DNA from: Peterkaempfera bronchialis
GTDB taxonomy: Bacteria; Actinomycetota; Actinomycetes; Streptomycetales; Streptomycetaceae
Length of the DNA stretch: 64,000 bases
Reading direction: 5' to 3'
NCBI RefSeq assembly: GCF_003258605.2
Contig: NZ_CP031264.1
Coordinates: 744,001-808,000 of the forward strand
In this document: positions 16,799-25,148 of the stretch, piece by piece
Numbering within the stretch: position 1 is the first letter of the stretch
Layout of the letters: each line of letters begins with the position of its first letter
Notes under the pieces: generated by a model
The model's input: the letters and a program-made list of their open reading frames with translations, nothing else
Databases searched by the model: none
What the model was told of the DNA's origin: nothing
Program-made: the position numbers and the translations under genes

Positions 16799-17791
16799 TC
16801 AGTACGGGGGAACGTCGGCGGCAGGGCCGCGCAGTCCGCGCCAGACCGGCTGGCGCAGTCGGCCGCCGGAGGTCTGCTCCAGGTACTCCACCTCGCCCTG
16901 GAGCACCGGGGCGACCCAGCGCACCTCCCGGCCGGACTCCTCGCGCAGGGCCTCCAGATTGGCGGTGAAGGGCGGCGCCTCCCGCTCCAGCGGGAGCAGC
17001 AGGCCCGCGAGGGCCTGCCGGTCGCGCTGGGTGAAGCCGGTGCCGACCCGGCCCGCGTAGCGCAGCCCGGTGGGGTCGGCGGTGCCGATGAGCAGCGCCT
17101 GGCAGGCGCTGGCGCGGGGGCCGTCGGCGACCCAGCCGCCGATGGCGACGTCGGCGGTCCTCAGGTGCTTGATCTTGATCCACTCCCGGGATCTGGTGCC
17201 GGGCCGGTACGGGGACTCCAGCCGCTTGGCGACCACCCCCTCCAGTCCGGCCGACCGGGTCCACTCGAAGGCCAGGGTGCCGGTGCCCACCCAGTTGGCC
17301 GGGACCACCGCCCGGGGGTGGTCGATGCCGAGGCCGGTCAGCAGGTCCCGGCGGGCCGTGTAGGGCCGTGCGGTGGTCGGCCCGCCGCGCAGCCAGAGCA
17401 CATCGAAGACCATCGCCGTCACCGGCGCGGCGGCGGCCGAGGCGCGCACCGCCTCCGGCCGGTAGAGGCTCATCCGGTCCTGGAGCCGTCGGAAGGAGGG
17501 CCTTCCATCGAGGCCCAGCGCCACGATCTCCGCGTCCAGGACGGCGTCGGTGCCGGGCGGCAGCGCCTCGGGCAGCGCGGCCAGCTCCGGGTACTGCGCG
17601 GTGACGTCGCGCCCCTGGCGGGACTCCAGCCGTACGGTGCCGTCGCCGGGCAGATAGGCGAGGACCCGCATGCCGTCCCACTTCACCTCGTACGCCCAGT
17701 CGGCCTGCACGGCCGGCAGCCGACCCGCCGTGGCCAGCATCGGCCGCAGCGACGGCAGCGGTACGGCGGGGGCTGCGGCGGCGGGGCTCAC
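16799..17791 (-). CDS. ATP-dependent DNA ligase (LigD ligase-domain type)
   Basis: 330 residues from GTG 17791. The adenylation motif is YEVKWDGMR with catalytic Lys37. Nucleotidyltransferase motifs VLDAEIVAL, VFDVLWLRG and LEGVVAKRLES follow, then motif V in EWIKIKH and an OB-fold with YAGRVGTGF. It seals Ku-bound breaks in the NHEJ pathway. The GTG has a poor ribosome site; longer frames upstream cross the glutamate racemase gene and the repeat array and are rejected. A palindrome GACCGGGCCCGGTC (16787-16800) abuts its stop and may terminate both convergent genes. Confidence 0.92.
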   Translation of the reverse strand: MSPAAAAPAVPLPSLRPMLATAGRLPAVQADWAYEVKWDGMRVLAYLPGDGTVRLESRQGRDVTAQYPELAALPEALPPGTDAVLDAEIVALGLDGRPSFRRLQDRMSLYRPEAVRASAAAAPVTAMVFDVLWLRGGPTTARPYTARRDLLTGLGIDHPRAVVPANWVGTGTLAFEWTRSAGLEGVVAKRLESPYRPGTRSREWIKIKHLRTADVAIGGWVADGPRASACQALLIGTADPTGLRYAGRVGTGFTQRDRQALAGLLLPLEREAPPFTANLEALREESGREVRWVAPVLQGEVEYLEQTSGGRLRQPVWRGLRGPAADVPPY

Positions 17792-17850
17792 CGGACCAGG
17801 CTGCGTCCGGCGGGCCCGCCGCGCAGCCCGGGGCGTGGGCCGTACGGCGG

Positions 17851-18648
17851 TCAGCGCGGGACGGGGGCCCCGGCGATGAACCGGCCCTCGGCACAGCGCA
17901 GGGCCTCCGCCGGGAGTTCGCTCTCCCGGCCGCTGAGGATCACCCGCAGGGTGCCGCCGCCGGTGGCCGCGACGCGGGCGGGGGCGGACACCGCGACCCG
18001 GCGCAGCGCCTGGGCGGCGACGGCGTCGGCCGACCCGAAGAGGGCCAGGTCGGGGTGGGCGGTACCGGCGACGGCGGCGCGGATGCGGCCGGCGACCAGC
18101 TCGTAGTGGGTACAGCCGAGCACCAGGGCCCGGATCCCCGCCGGGGTGCGGGCGGCGGCGTCCGCGACGGCGGCGGCGACAGCCCGCTGGTCGGCGCGTT
18201 CCACGGCGTCGGCGAGACCGGGGCAGGCCACCTCGGCGACCTCGGTGCGGTCGGCGAAGTCGCCGATCAGGCCGCGCTGGTAGGGGCTCCCGGTGGTGGC
18301 GGGCGTCGCCCAGATCGCCACCGGACCGCCGGTGGCGGCGGCGGGCTTGATCGCGGGGACGGTGCCGACCACGGGCAGGGCCGGTTCGAGTTCGGCACGC
18401 AGGGTCTCCAGGGCGTGCACCGAGGCCGTGTTGCAGGCGACGATCAGCGCGTCGGGCCGGTGCAGGGCGGCGGCGCGGGCGCAGGCGAGGGCATGCCGGG
18501 TGACGTCGGCCGGGGTGCGGGGGCCCCAGGGCATGGACTCGGGATCGGAGGAGAGCACCAGGTCCGCGTCGGGGCGCAGCCGTCGCAGGGCCGCCGCTGC
18601 GGCGAGCAGGCCGATACCGGAGTCCATCAGTGCGATCTTCACGACCAT
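17851..18648 (-). CDS. murI: Glutamate racemase-like Asp/Glu racemase
   Basis: 265 residues. MDSGIG at the N-terminus and the two catalytic cysteines, Cys72 in ACNTAS and Cys179 in LGCTHYEL, match cofactor-independent Asp/Glu racemases. MurI makes D-glutamate for peptidoglycan. The product-binding motif SSDPESMPWG departs from the usual DxxxxPYG, so another substrate or a second paralogue is possible. ATG 18648 has AAGG five bases ahead; an in-frame GTG lies two codons later. The gene is divergent from an HpnB-like glycosyltransferase across a 780-base interval filled mostly with tandem repeats. Confidence 0.82.
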   Translation of the reverse strand: MVVKIALMDSGIGLLAAAAALRRLRPDADLVLSSDPESMPWGPRTPADVTRHALACARAAALHRPDALIVACNTASVHALETLRAELEPALPVVGTVPAIKPAAATGGPVAIWATPATTGSPYQRGLIGDFADRTEVAEVACPGLADAVERADQRAVAAAVADAAARTPAGIRALVLGCTHYELVAGRIRAAVAGTAHPDLALFGSADAVAAQALRRVAVSAPARVAATGGGTLRVILSGRESELPAEALRCAEGRFIAGAPVPR

Positions 18649-18914
18649 CGACCTTAGACGATCGACCGTGGCCGCCCGCACCGCAGCAGCCGCACGGCGG
18701 CGGGTTCCGGCCGAGCCCGGCGAGTCCGGCCGCAGACTCCGGCGCAGGCGTGGGACCCGGCAACGGGCTCCCACCAGGCAGGAGGTCCGGTACCAGGGCT
18801 CCGGCACGGGCCCGGGCGCGGCGCGCGGGGACGGGCCCCCGCCGGGCACGGAGGTCGGCGACAGGCCGGGCGCGGCGCGGGGGGACAGGGCACCACCGCC
18901 CACCGGACACCGCA
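18649..18914. other. GC-rich intergenic DNA upstream of the racemase gene
   Basis: No gene is convincing here. A GGGCGCGGCGCG block occurs twice (about 18807 and 18869), each followed by GGGGAC, giving a looser repeat beside the main 40-bp array. The racemase promoter should lie at the left end of this stretch, but I see no clear -35/-10 pair. Confidence 0.5.
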
Positions 18915-19410
18915 ACGGGGAGGCGGAGGCTGCGGCGGAGGGATGACGCCGGAGGCGGGGAGGCTGAAGCTGCGGCGAGGCGCTGACGGTGGGGACGGGG
19001 AGGCGGAGGCCGCGCCGGAGGGGCTGACAGTGGAGACGGGAGGCTGAAGCTGCGGCGGGGGGCTGACGCCGGAGGCGGGGCGCGGGCTGCGGCGGAGGGA
19101 TGACGCCCGAGGCGGGTGGGTGGGGGCTGAGGCGGAGGCGGAGGCTGCGGCGGGGGGCTGACGCCGGAGGCGGAGGCGCAGGCTGAGGCGGAGGGCTGAC
19201 GCCGGAGGCGGAGGCGCAGGCTGAGGCGGAGGGATGACGCCGGAGGCGGGGAGGCTGAAGCTGCGGCGAGGCGCTGACGGTGGGGACGGGGAGGCGGAGG
19301 CTGCGGCGGGGGGCTGACGCCGGAGGCGGGGAGGCTGAAGCTGCGGCGGAGGGATGACGCCGGAGGCGGGTGGGCGGGGGCTGCGGCGGGGGGCTGATGG
19401 TGGGGGTGGG
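18915..19410. repeat. Minisatellite: about twelve imperfect 40-bp tandem repeats
   Basis: The unit runs roughly from TGACGCCGGAGGCGGGGAGG through CTGAAGCTGCGGCGGAGGGA. Marker TGAC or TGAT positions are 18944, 18984, 19025, 19064, 19101, 19159, 19197, 19235, 19275, 19315, 19355 and 19395. Spacing is mostly 37-41 bases with one longer gap of 58. The plus strand is strongly purine (G) rich. Because 40 is not a multiple of three, a frame through it changes reading with every unit, so the Pro/Ser-rich open frames on the minus strand are artefacts. The array ends about 20 bases before the start of the GT2 gene. Confidence 0.9.
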
Positions 19411-19431
19411 GGGTGGGGCAGACTGCGGGGC

Positions 19432-20589
19432 GTGACGGTGCTCGGGTGGATCTCCGTGGTGTCCCTGGCGGCCTGGGTGTGGCTGACGTTCTGCCATGGC
19501 CTCTTCTGGCGGACGGATGTGCGGCTGCCGCCGCGCGCCGCACCGGAGCGGTGGCCGTCGGTCGCGGTGGTGGTGCCGGCCCGCGACGAGGCGGAGGTGC
19601 TGCCGGTCAGCCTGCCGAGCCTGCTGGCGCAGGAGTACCCGGGCGAGGCGCGGGTGGTGCTGGTGGACGACGGGTCCACCGACTCCACCGGGGCGTTGGC
19701 GAAGGAGCTGGGCGAGGCCGGCGGGCTGCCGCTGACCGTGGTCTCACCCGGGGAGCCGCCGGCCGGGTGGACGGGCAAGCTGTGGGCGGTGCGGTACGGC
19801 GTGGAGCAGGCCGGGGACGCCGAGTACCTGCTGCTCACCGACGCCGACATCGCGCACCGGCCGGACTCGCTGGCGCAGCTGGTCGCGGCGGCGGAGAGCG
19901 CGGGTCTGGACCTGGTGTCGCAGATGGCGCGGCTGCGGGTACGCACCGGCTGGGAGCGGCTGATCGTCCCGGCGTTCGTCTACTTCTTCGCGCAGCTGTA
20001 CCCGTTCCGGTGGTCCAACCGCCCGAGTGGCCGCACCGCCGCCGCAGCCGGCGGCTGCTCGCTGGTGCGCCGCTCGGCGCTGGAGCGGGCCGGCGGGGTG
20101 GCGGCGATCCGGGGCGCGGTGATCGACGATGTGTCGCTGGCGCGGGCGGTGAAGCGGTCCGGCGGGCGGATCTGGCTGGGCCTGGCCGACCGGGTGGACA
20201 GTGTGCGGCCGTACCCGGAGCTGGCGCAGCTCTGGCGGATGGTCTCGCGCAGCGCATATGCGCAGCTGCGGCACTCGGTGCTGCTGCTGGCCGGGACGGT
20301 GCTGGGGCTGGCTCTGGTCTATCTGGTGCCGCCGGTCGCGACGGTCGCGGGGCTGGTGGCGGGTGCGCCCCGGGTCGCGGTGCTGGGCGGCTGCGCATGG
20401 GTGCTGATGGCGGTGACGTATCTGCCGATGCTGCGCTACTACGGGCAGCCGCCGGCCGCCGCGCTGCTGCTGCCGTACACCGCCTTCCTCTATCTGCTGA
20501 TGACGGTGGACTCGGCGATCCAGCACTGGCGGGGGCGGGGCGCGGCCTGGAAGGGGCGGACCTACCCGGCCCCGGGGCGCCCCAGCTGA
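19432..20589 (+). CDS. Glycosyltransferase family 2, HpnB-like membrane protein
   Basis: 385 residues. An N-terminal anchor helix (about 3-21) precedes a GT-A domain with VVVPARDEAEVLP, VDDGSTDST and the metal-binding TDADI motif. PPAGWTGKLWAV and the GGCSLVRRSALE acceptor region follow, then three or four C-terminal helices. This architecture matches the hopene-associated family HpnB, but no hopanoid genes are visible nearby, so the acceptor lipid is unknown. GTG 19432 or GTG 19438 is the start; a weak GCGGGG precedes it. Its promoter and leader must lie in or beside the 40-bp repeat array, which ends right upstream. Confidence 0.82.
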   Translation: MTVLGWISVVSLAAWVWLTFCHGLFWRTDVRLPPRAAPERWPSVAVVVPARDEAEVLPVSLPSLLAQEYPGEARVVLVDDGSTDSTGALAKELGEAGGLPLTVVSPGEPPAGWTGKLWAVRYGVEQAGDAEYLLLTDADIAHRPDSLAQLVAAAESAGLDLVSQMARLRVRTGWERLIVPAFVYFFAQLYPFRWSNRPSGRTAAAAGGCSLVRRSALERAGGVAAIRGAVIDDVSLARAVKRSGGRIWLGLADRVDSVRPYPELAQLWRMVSRSAYAQLRHSVLLLAGTVLGLALVYLVPPVATVAGLVAGAPRVAVLGGCAWVLMAVTYLPMLRYYGQPPAAALLLPYTAFLYLLMTVDSAIQHWRGRGAAWKGRTYPAPGRPS

Positions 20590-20769
20590 CCCCTGTCAGG
20601 GATGCGACAATCCCGTATTTGTCGGGCTATGCCCGTTATGAGACCCATCTAACAGTGGCCTCGATCACAATTCCTCCCCATTTGGGTGGTGGCTTGTAAG
20701 GGTTTGTACGAGGTCGCGCCCGGTGTGGCGCGGCATCGTCATGCACCGCCAAGCCCCCGAAGAGGTTGT

Positions 20770-22722
20770 ATGCGATCGACCCGCTCTCGCCGGCGTGTGA
20801 GCGTCCAGGCAGCGGCCGTGCTCCTGCCCGTCGCCTCGTCCCTGCTCGTCTGGGGGCCGCCCGCCCAGGCGGCCGACCGGGTCCCGCTGGCCGGTGCCCG
20901 CCCGGACTGGGCCACCGCCCGGGCGGACCGGGGCGGCATACCGGCGCAGACCACCGTCAGCAGCCGGGTCTACCTCGCCGGACGCGACCCGCAGGGCCTG
21001 GCCCGCTATGCGCAGGCGGTCTCCGACCCGAAGTCGCCGCTGTACCAGAAGTACCTGTCGCCGCAGCAGGTGCGGGAACGGTTCGGAACCAGCAGCGGCC
21101 AGCGGGCCGCGGTGACCTCCTGGCTGACCTCCTCGGGCCTCAGGATCACTGCGGCCACCCCGCGCTATGTGGCCTTCCAGGGGAGCGCCACCGCCACCGA
21201 CCGGGCCTTCGGCACCCGGCTGCACGGGTACGCCACCTCCGGCAGCACCTACTTCGCGCCGTCCTCCATACCCTCGGTGCCGGCCGCGCTGAAGGACGCC
21301 GTACTGGGCGTGGCGGGCCTGGACGACGCCCCGCGCCAGGCCGGACGCGCCGAGGCCCTGCCCGGCCCCGGCTCGGCCTTCGTGGACGCCGGACCGTTCT
21401 CCACGTACTACGGCTCCACCGTGGACAAGAAGCTGCCGAAGGCGTTCGGCATACAGCCCCCCGCCCCCGTTCGGGGCTACACCGGCAAGCAGCTGCGCGC
21501 GGTCTACGGCGGCACCGCGTCCGGGCTGACCGGCAAGGGCGTCAAGGTGGCGGTGCTCGACGCCTACGCCTCGCCCACCCTGGCGTCGGACGCGGCCACC
21601 TACGCGGCCCGCAACGGCGACCAGCCCTACCGCCCCCACCAGCTCACCCAGTCGCTGCCGAAGAGCTACAACGACATCAAGGCATGCGACGCCTCCGGCT
21701 GGTACGGCGAGGAGAGCATGGACGTCGAGGCGGTGCACGCCGTCGCCCCCGACGCGGACATCGTCTATGTCGGCGCCGCCTCCTGCAATGACGACGACCT
21801 CGTGGACGCCACCGCCAGGATCGTCGACCACCACCTCGCCGACATCGTCTCCAACTCCTGGGGCGACGCCGAGAGCGATGCGCCGGACGGCGGCCCCAAG
21901 GTGTACGACCGGCTCTTCATGGAGGGGGCCGTCGAGGGCATCGGCTTCTACTTCTCCTCCGGCGACGACGGCGACCAGCTCGCCTCCTCCGGGACCAAGC
22001 AGATCGACTACCCGTCGGACTCCCCCTGGGTCACCACGGTCGGGGGGACCAGCCTGGCGGTGGGCAAGAACGACCAGTACCTCTTCGAGACCGGCTGGGG
22101 CACCGCCGAGGCCAGGCTGTCGGCCGACGGCAAGCAGTGGAAGCACCTGCCCGGCACCTTCACCGGCGGCTCCGGAGGCGGTACCAGCCGGTTCTACGCC
22201 CAGCCGTCCTACCAGCGCGGCATCGTGCCCGACGCGCTGGCGCGGGCGCACGGCGGGACCCGGCACCGCACGGTCCCGGACATCGCGGCCGTCGCCGACC
22301 CCGCCACCGGCTTCCTGGTGGGCCAGACCCAGCGGTGGTCCGACGGCTCGGTGCGGTACGGCGAGAGCCGGGCGGGCGGCACCTCGCTGGCCGCGCCGGT
22401 GATCGCCGCCGTTCAGGCGATGGCGCAGCAGGCCAGGGGCGGCGTGCCGATCGGGTTCGCCAATCCGTCGATCTACGCCCGGTACGGCAGCAGCGCCTAC
22501 CACGATGTGACCGACCACCCGCTGGGGGCGGACAAGACCCTGGCCGTGGCGCGGGTCGACTACGCCAACAACGAGAACGCCCGGCGCGGCACCACGACCT
22601 CGCTGGAGATCCTCGGCAAGGACAGCTCCCTGTCGGCGACGCGCGGATACGACGACGTCACCGGCGTGGGATCGCCCGGCGCGGACTACCTGAAGTCGTT
22701 CCTGCCCGGGCAGCGCGGCTGA
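20770..22722 (+). CDS. Secreted serine-carboxyl peptidase, S53 (sedolisin) family
   Basis: 650 residues. A signal peptide (charged RSTRSRRR, hydrophobic core, PAQA cleavage near 34) is followed by a pro-kumamolisin activation domain (about 40-190) and the S53 catalytic domain. The catalytic Glu314 and Asp318 lie in GEESMDVE, the serine in GGTSLAAP (Ser539), and the C-terminal calcium site in GYDDVTGVGSPGAD. S53 enzymes are acid-active endopeptidases that self-process on export. ATG 20770 follows GAAGAGG. The 180-base upstream region is unusually AT-rich for this window and probably holds the promoter. The stop codon lies in a strong hairpin shared with the convergent GT4. Confidence 0.93.
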   Translation: MRSTRSRRRVSVQAAAVLLPVASSLLVWGPPAQAADRVPLAGARPDWATARADRGGIPAQTTVSSRVYLAGRDPQGLARYAQAVSDPKSPLYQKYLSPQQVRERFGTSSGQRAAVTSWLTSSGLRITAATPRYVAFQGSATATDRAFGTRLHGYATSGSTYFAPSSIPSVPAALKDAVLGVAGLDDAPRQAGRAEALPGPGSAFVDAGPFSTYYGSTVDKKLPKAFGIQPPAPVRGYTGKQLRAVYGGTASGLTGKGVKVAVLDAYASPTLASDAATYAARNGDQPYRPHQLTQSLPKSYNDIKACDASGWYGEESMDVEAVHAVAPDADIVYVGAASCNDDDLVDATARIVDHHLADIVSNSWGDAESDAPDGGPKVYDRLFMEGAVEGIGFYFSSGDDGDQLASSGTKQIDYPSDSPWVTTVGGTSLAVGKNDQYLFETGWGTAEARLSADGKQWKHLPGTFTGGSGGGTSRFYAQPSYQRGIVPDALARAHGGTRHRTVPDIAAVADPATGFLVGQTQRWSDGSVRYGESRAGGTSLAAPVIAAVQAMAQQARGGVPIGFANPSIYARYGSSAYHDVTDHPLGADKTLAVARVDYANNENARRGTTTSLEILGKDSSLSATRGYDDVTGVGSPGADYLKSFLPGQRG

Positions 22723-22740
22723 CCCCGGGGCCGGGTCAGC
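22718..22740. terminator. Perfect 8-bp hairpin containing both convergent stop codons
   Basis: GCTGACCC (22718-22725) and GGGTCAGC (22733-22740) flank a 7-base loop. The TGA of the peptidase lies in the left arm and the TGA of the minus-strand GT4 in the right arm, so the hairpin can serve both transcripts. Confidence 0.6.
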
Positions 22741-23953
22741 GGCGGAGCAGCCGCAGTCCGGCGGGCTTCACAAACTCGTAGCGGCTCATCTGCTCGGCGT
22801 CGCGCAGCCAGCCGGTGAGGCCCGGCGGGGAGGCCAGGGCGGAGCGGTACAGCTCCTCGAAGGCGGTGGCGACCTTGGTCAGCGAGAAGCGGCCGACCAC
22901 CCAGGTACGGCCCCAGTCGGACAGCTCGGCGCGGCGGTCCGGGTCGTCCAGCAGCCGCCGGATGTGCCCGGCCAGCGCGGTCGGGGAGGGCTCGCCCGTC
23001 CCATAGCCGTACATGCAGCGGGAGGCGTGCTCCTCCACCACCGGGCCGGGCTCATGGACGGCGTGGTAGCCGTCGGCGCCGTACACGATCACCGGCTTGC
23101 CGAAGGCCAGCCCGCGCAGCGCCGAGCTGCCCATGCCGAGGACGAGGTCGGCGGCGGCATAGGCGGTGCGCGGGTCGGCCATCTGGCCGGGTACCAGGAC
23201 GGCCTCCCGGCCGAGTGCGGCGTTGGCCCGGGCGGCGGCGGCGCGCAGCCGGTCGCGGCTGGGGCCGTCGCCGACGACGGCCAGCCGGAGGCGCGGGTCG
23301 GCGAGGCTGCGGACGGCCTCGACGGTGAGTTCGGCGCCGGCGTCCTTGCCCAGGTCGGGCACCAGCCGGGTGACGATGACCAGCAGCTGCTCGTCGGCGC
23401 CGATGCCGTGGGCGGCCCGGAAGTCGGCGCCGTCCACGGCCCCGGGGGCGTCGTCGTCGGTGTTGACGGGCGGCTCGATCAGATGCAGGTCGCGGTGGCC
23501 GAAGGCGCGGCCGTCGGCGGTCAGCGCGCCCAGGCCCAGCACCAGCGGCTGGTGCCGGGGCATGCCACGGAGCATCCGGACGCCGTAGAAGGTGGTGACC
23601 ACCGGGAGGCGGCCGAACCGGGCCGGGCCGAAGTAGGCGTTGCGGGCGGCGCGGACCTCCCAGGCGTGCACCAGCCGGCTGCCGTGCTCGCGGGCGAGCC
23701 GCTCCAGCCGCCCCCGCACCGCGCGGTGCGGGGTGCCGGGACCGCCGGCCACCACCAGGTCGAGGCCGTGGGCGGCGGCCCGGTCGACCAGCGGGGCGGG
23801 CCCGTCCACGCCCTGGGCGAAGAGCACCGGGTGGTGGCCCCGGTCGCGCAGGGTGCGGGCGATGTCGACGGCGTTGATCTGGGCGCCGCCCAGGGCGAGG
23901 TTGTTGAGGTGGACCAGGACGCGCAGGCCGCCTCTGCCGTCGACTGACGCCAC
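22736..23953 (-). CDS. Glycosyltransferase family 4
   Basis: 405 residues from GTG 23953, which has a GGGAGG site about ten bases ahead. The N-domain starts RVLVHLNNLALGGAQ, the GT4 glycine-rich pattern. The C-domain has VIVTRLVPDLGKDAG, LAVVGDGPSRDRL and a donor site LGMGSSALRGLAFGKPVIV. The usual Glu-x7-Glu is not clear at that site, so catalytic details may differ. It is one base downstream of the Wzt-like ATPase gene, so it is the last gene of an exporter operon and likely builds or caps the exported glycan. Confidence 0.87.
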   Translation of the reverse strand: MASVDGRGGLRVLVHLNNLALGGAQINAVDIARTLRDRGHHPVLFAQGVDGPAPLVDRAAAHGLDLVVAGGPGTPHRAVRGRLERLAREHGSRLVHAWEVRAARNAYFGPARFGRLPVVTTFYGVRMLRGMPRHQPLVLGLGALTADGRAFGHRDLHLIEPPVNTDDDAPGAVDGADFRAAHGIGADEQLLVIVTRLVPDLGKDAGAELTVEAVRSLADPRLRLAVVGDGPSRDRLRAAAARANAALGREAVLVPGQMADPRTAYAAADLVLGMGSSALRGLAFGKPVIVYGADGYHAVHEPGPVVEEHASRCMYGYGTGEPSPTALAGHIRRLLDDPDRRAELSDWGRTWVVGRFSLTKVATAFEELYRSALASPPGLTGWLRDAEQMSRYEFVKPAGLRLLRR

Positions 23954-23954
23954 G

Positions 23955-25148
23955 TCAGCCCTCCCAGTGGTGCGGGACGAAGACCGGTGCGGCCAGCACC
24001 ACGGCGCGCGGCGGGGTGTCCAGCATCGGCCCGAAGACATCGAACTGGCCAGCGGAGTGCCAGCTCATCAGGGTGCCGCCGTCGGTGTGCCCGATGCTGT
24101 AGACCCCGGCCCAGAGGGTGTAGCGGCCGCGCGGCAGCGGCAGCCGGGGGATGGTGCAGCTGACCTTGCGGTCCTCGCCGGTCAGCCGGACCTCATGGCT
24201 GATCTGGAAGATGGGGCTGGCCGTGCCCTCGCTGACGCCGAGGTGCAGGGTGGCGTCGCCCCGGTAGTCGCCGCCGAGGAAGAGGTCGACCGTCATCGGC
24301 TCGTCGGAGAGCAGGTTCTCCCGCTCGGGGCCCCGGACCTCGTACTTGAGCAGCTGGAGCGGCTCACCGGTGCGGGCGTTGCCCTCCGACTGGGCCTCGA
24401 TGGAGTCCCGGTACCCGGCCATGGCCTCGCGGATCCCGGCGTCGACCCGTACGGTGCCCTGCTCCAGCCAGATGCCCCGGCTGCACACCGACTCCACGGC
24501 GGGCAGGTCGTGGGAGACGAAGACCAGGGTGGTGCCCTGGTCCAGCACCTCGCGCATCCGGTCCAGGCAGCGCTGCTGGAAGACCGCGTCGCCGACCGCC
24601 AGCACCTCGTCCACCAGCAGCACATGCGGCTCCAGGTAGGCGGCGACGGCGAAGCCCAGCCGCATCTGCATACCGGAGGAGTAGAACTTCACCTGCCGGT
24701 CGATGGCGTCGTTGAGCCGGGCGAACTCCACGATGTCATCGAACCGCCCCGCCACCTCGCGCCGCTTGAGGCCGAGCAGCGCGCCGAAGAGGTAGATGTT
24801 CTCCCGGCCGGTCAGGTCGGGGTGGATACCGGCCCGGATCTCGATCAGGGCGCCGATCCGGCCCCGGACGTCGATGTCGCCCGCGTACGGGTACATCACC
24901 CGGGTCAGCATCTTCAGCAGCGTCGACTTGCCGGAGCCGTTGGAGCCGATCAGGCCGACGGCCTCGCCGGGCTCGATGTGCAGATTGATGTCGCGCAGCG
25001 CCCAGCGCCACTCCTCGCCGCGTTGCCCGCGCAGCCGCCGCCCCAGGGACTCGACCTTGTCGCGCAGCAGCATCCGCTGCTGGTCGGCCTTGAAGCGCTT
25101 CCAGACGTGCTCGGTGCGGATGGTCCCGTCGGGCAGCTCACGCGACAT
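23955..25148 (-). CDS. Polysaccharide ABC exporter ATPase, Wzt/TagH type with C-terminal carbohydrate-binding-like domain
   Basis: 397 residues. The nucleotide-binding domain has Walker A GSNGSGKSTLL, the signature region SSGMQMRLGFAVA, Walker B HVLLVDEVLAVGD and a switch His in VFVSHD. About 150 further residues form a beta-rich C-terminal domain like Wzt_C, which in O9a/O8-type systems recognises the capped end of the glycan. Together with the membrane subunit encoded just upstream it should flip lipid-linked polysaccharide or teichoic-type polymer across the membrane. ATG 25148 overlaps the permease gene by 11 bases, indicating coupled translation. Confidence 0.92.
   Translation of the reverse strand: MSRELPDGTIRTEHVWKRFKADQQRMLLRDKVESLGRRLRGQRGEEWRWALRDINLHIEPGEAVGLIGSNGSGKSTLLKMLTRVMYPYAGDIDVRGRIGALIEIRAGIHPDLTGRENIYLFGALLGLKRREVAGRFDDIVEFARLNDAIDRQVKFYSSGMQMRLGFAVAAYLEPHVLLVDEVLAVGDAVFQQRCLDRMREVLDQGTTLVFVSHDLPAVESVCSRGIWLEQGTVRVDAGIREAMAGYRDSIEAQSEGNARTGEPLQLLKYEVRGPERENLLSDEPMTVDLFLGGDYRGDATLHLGVSEGTASPIFQISHEVRLTGEDRKVSCTIPRLPLPRGRYTLWAGVYSIGHTDGGTLMSWHSAGQFDVFGPMLDTPPRAVVLAAPVFVPHHWEG

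Noticed and set aside
18915-19410. CRISPR array
   Set aside because: Units are contiguous and degenerate with no spacers, and there are no cas genes.
18654-19946. Long Pro/Ser/Arg-rich minus-strand open frames through the repeat array (also 16799-19543 and 17851-19497 as full-length proteins)
   Set aside because: They arise from the non-triplet 40-bp repeat and GC bias; the real ligase and racemase starts lie at 17791 and 18648, and the frames cross the GT2 gene.
20686-20769. Upstream start for the S53 peptidase
   Set aside because: The ATG at 20770 follows a ribosome site and begins a proper signal peptide.
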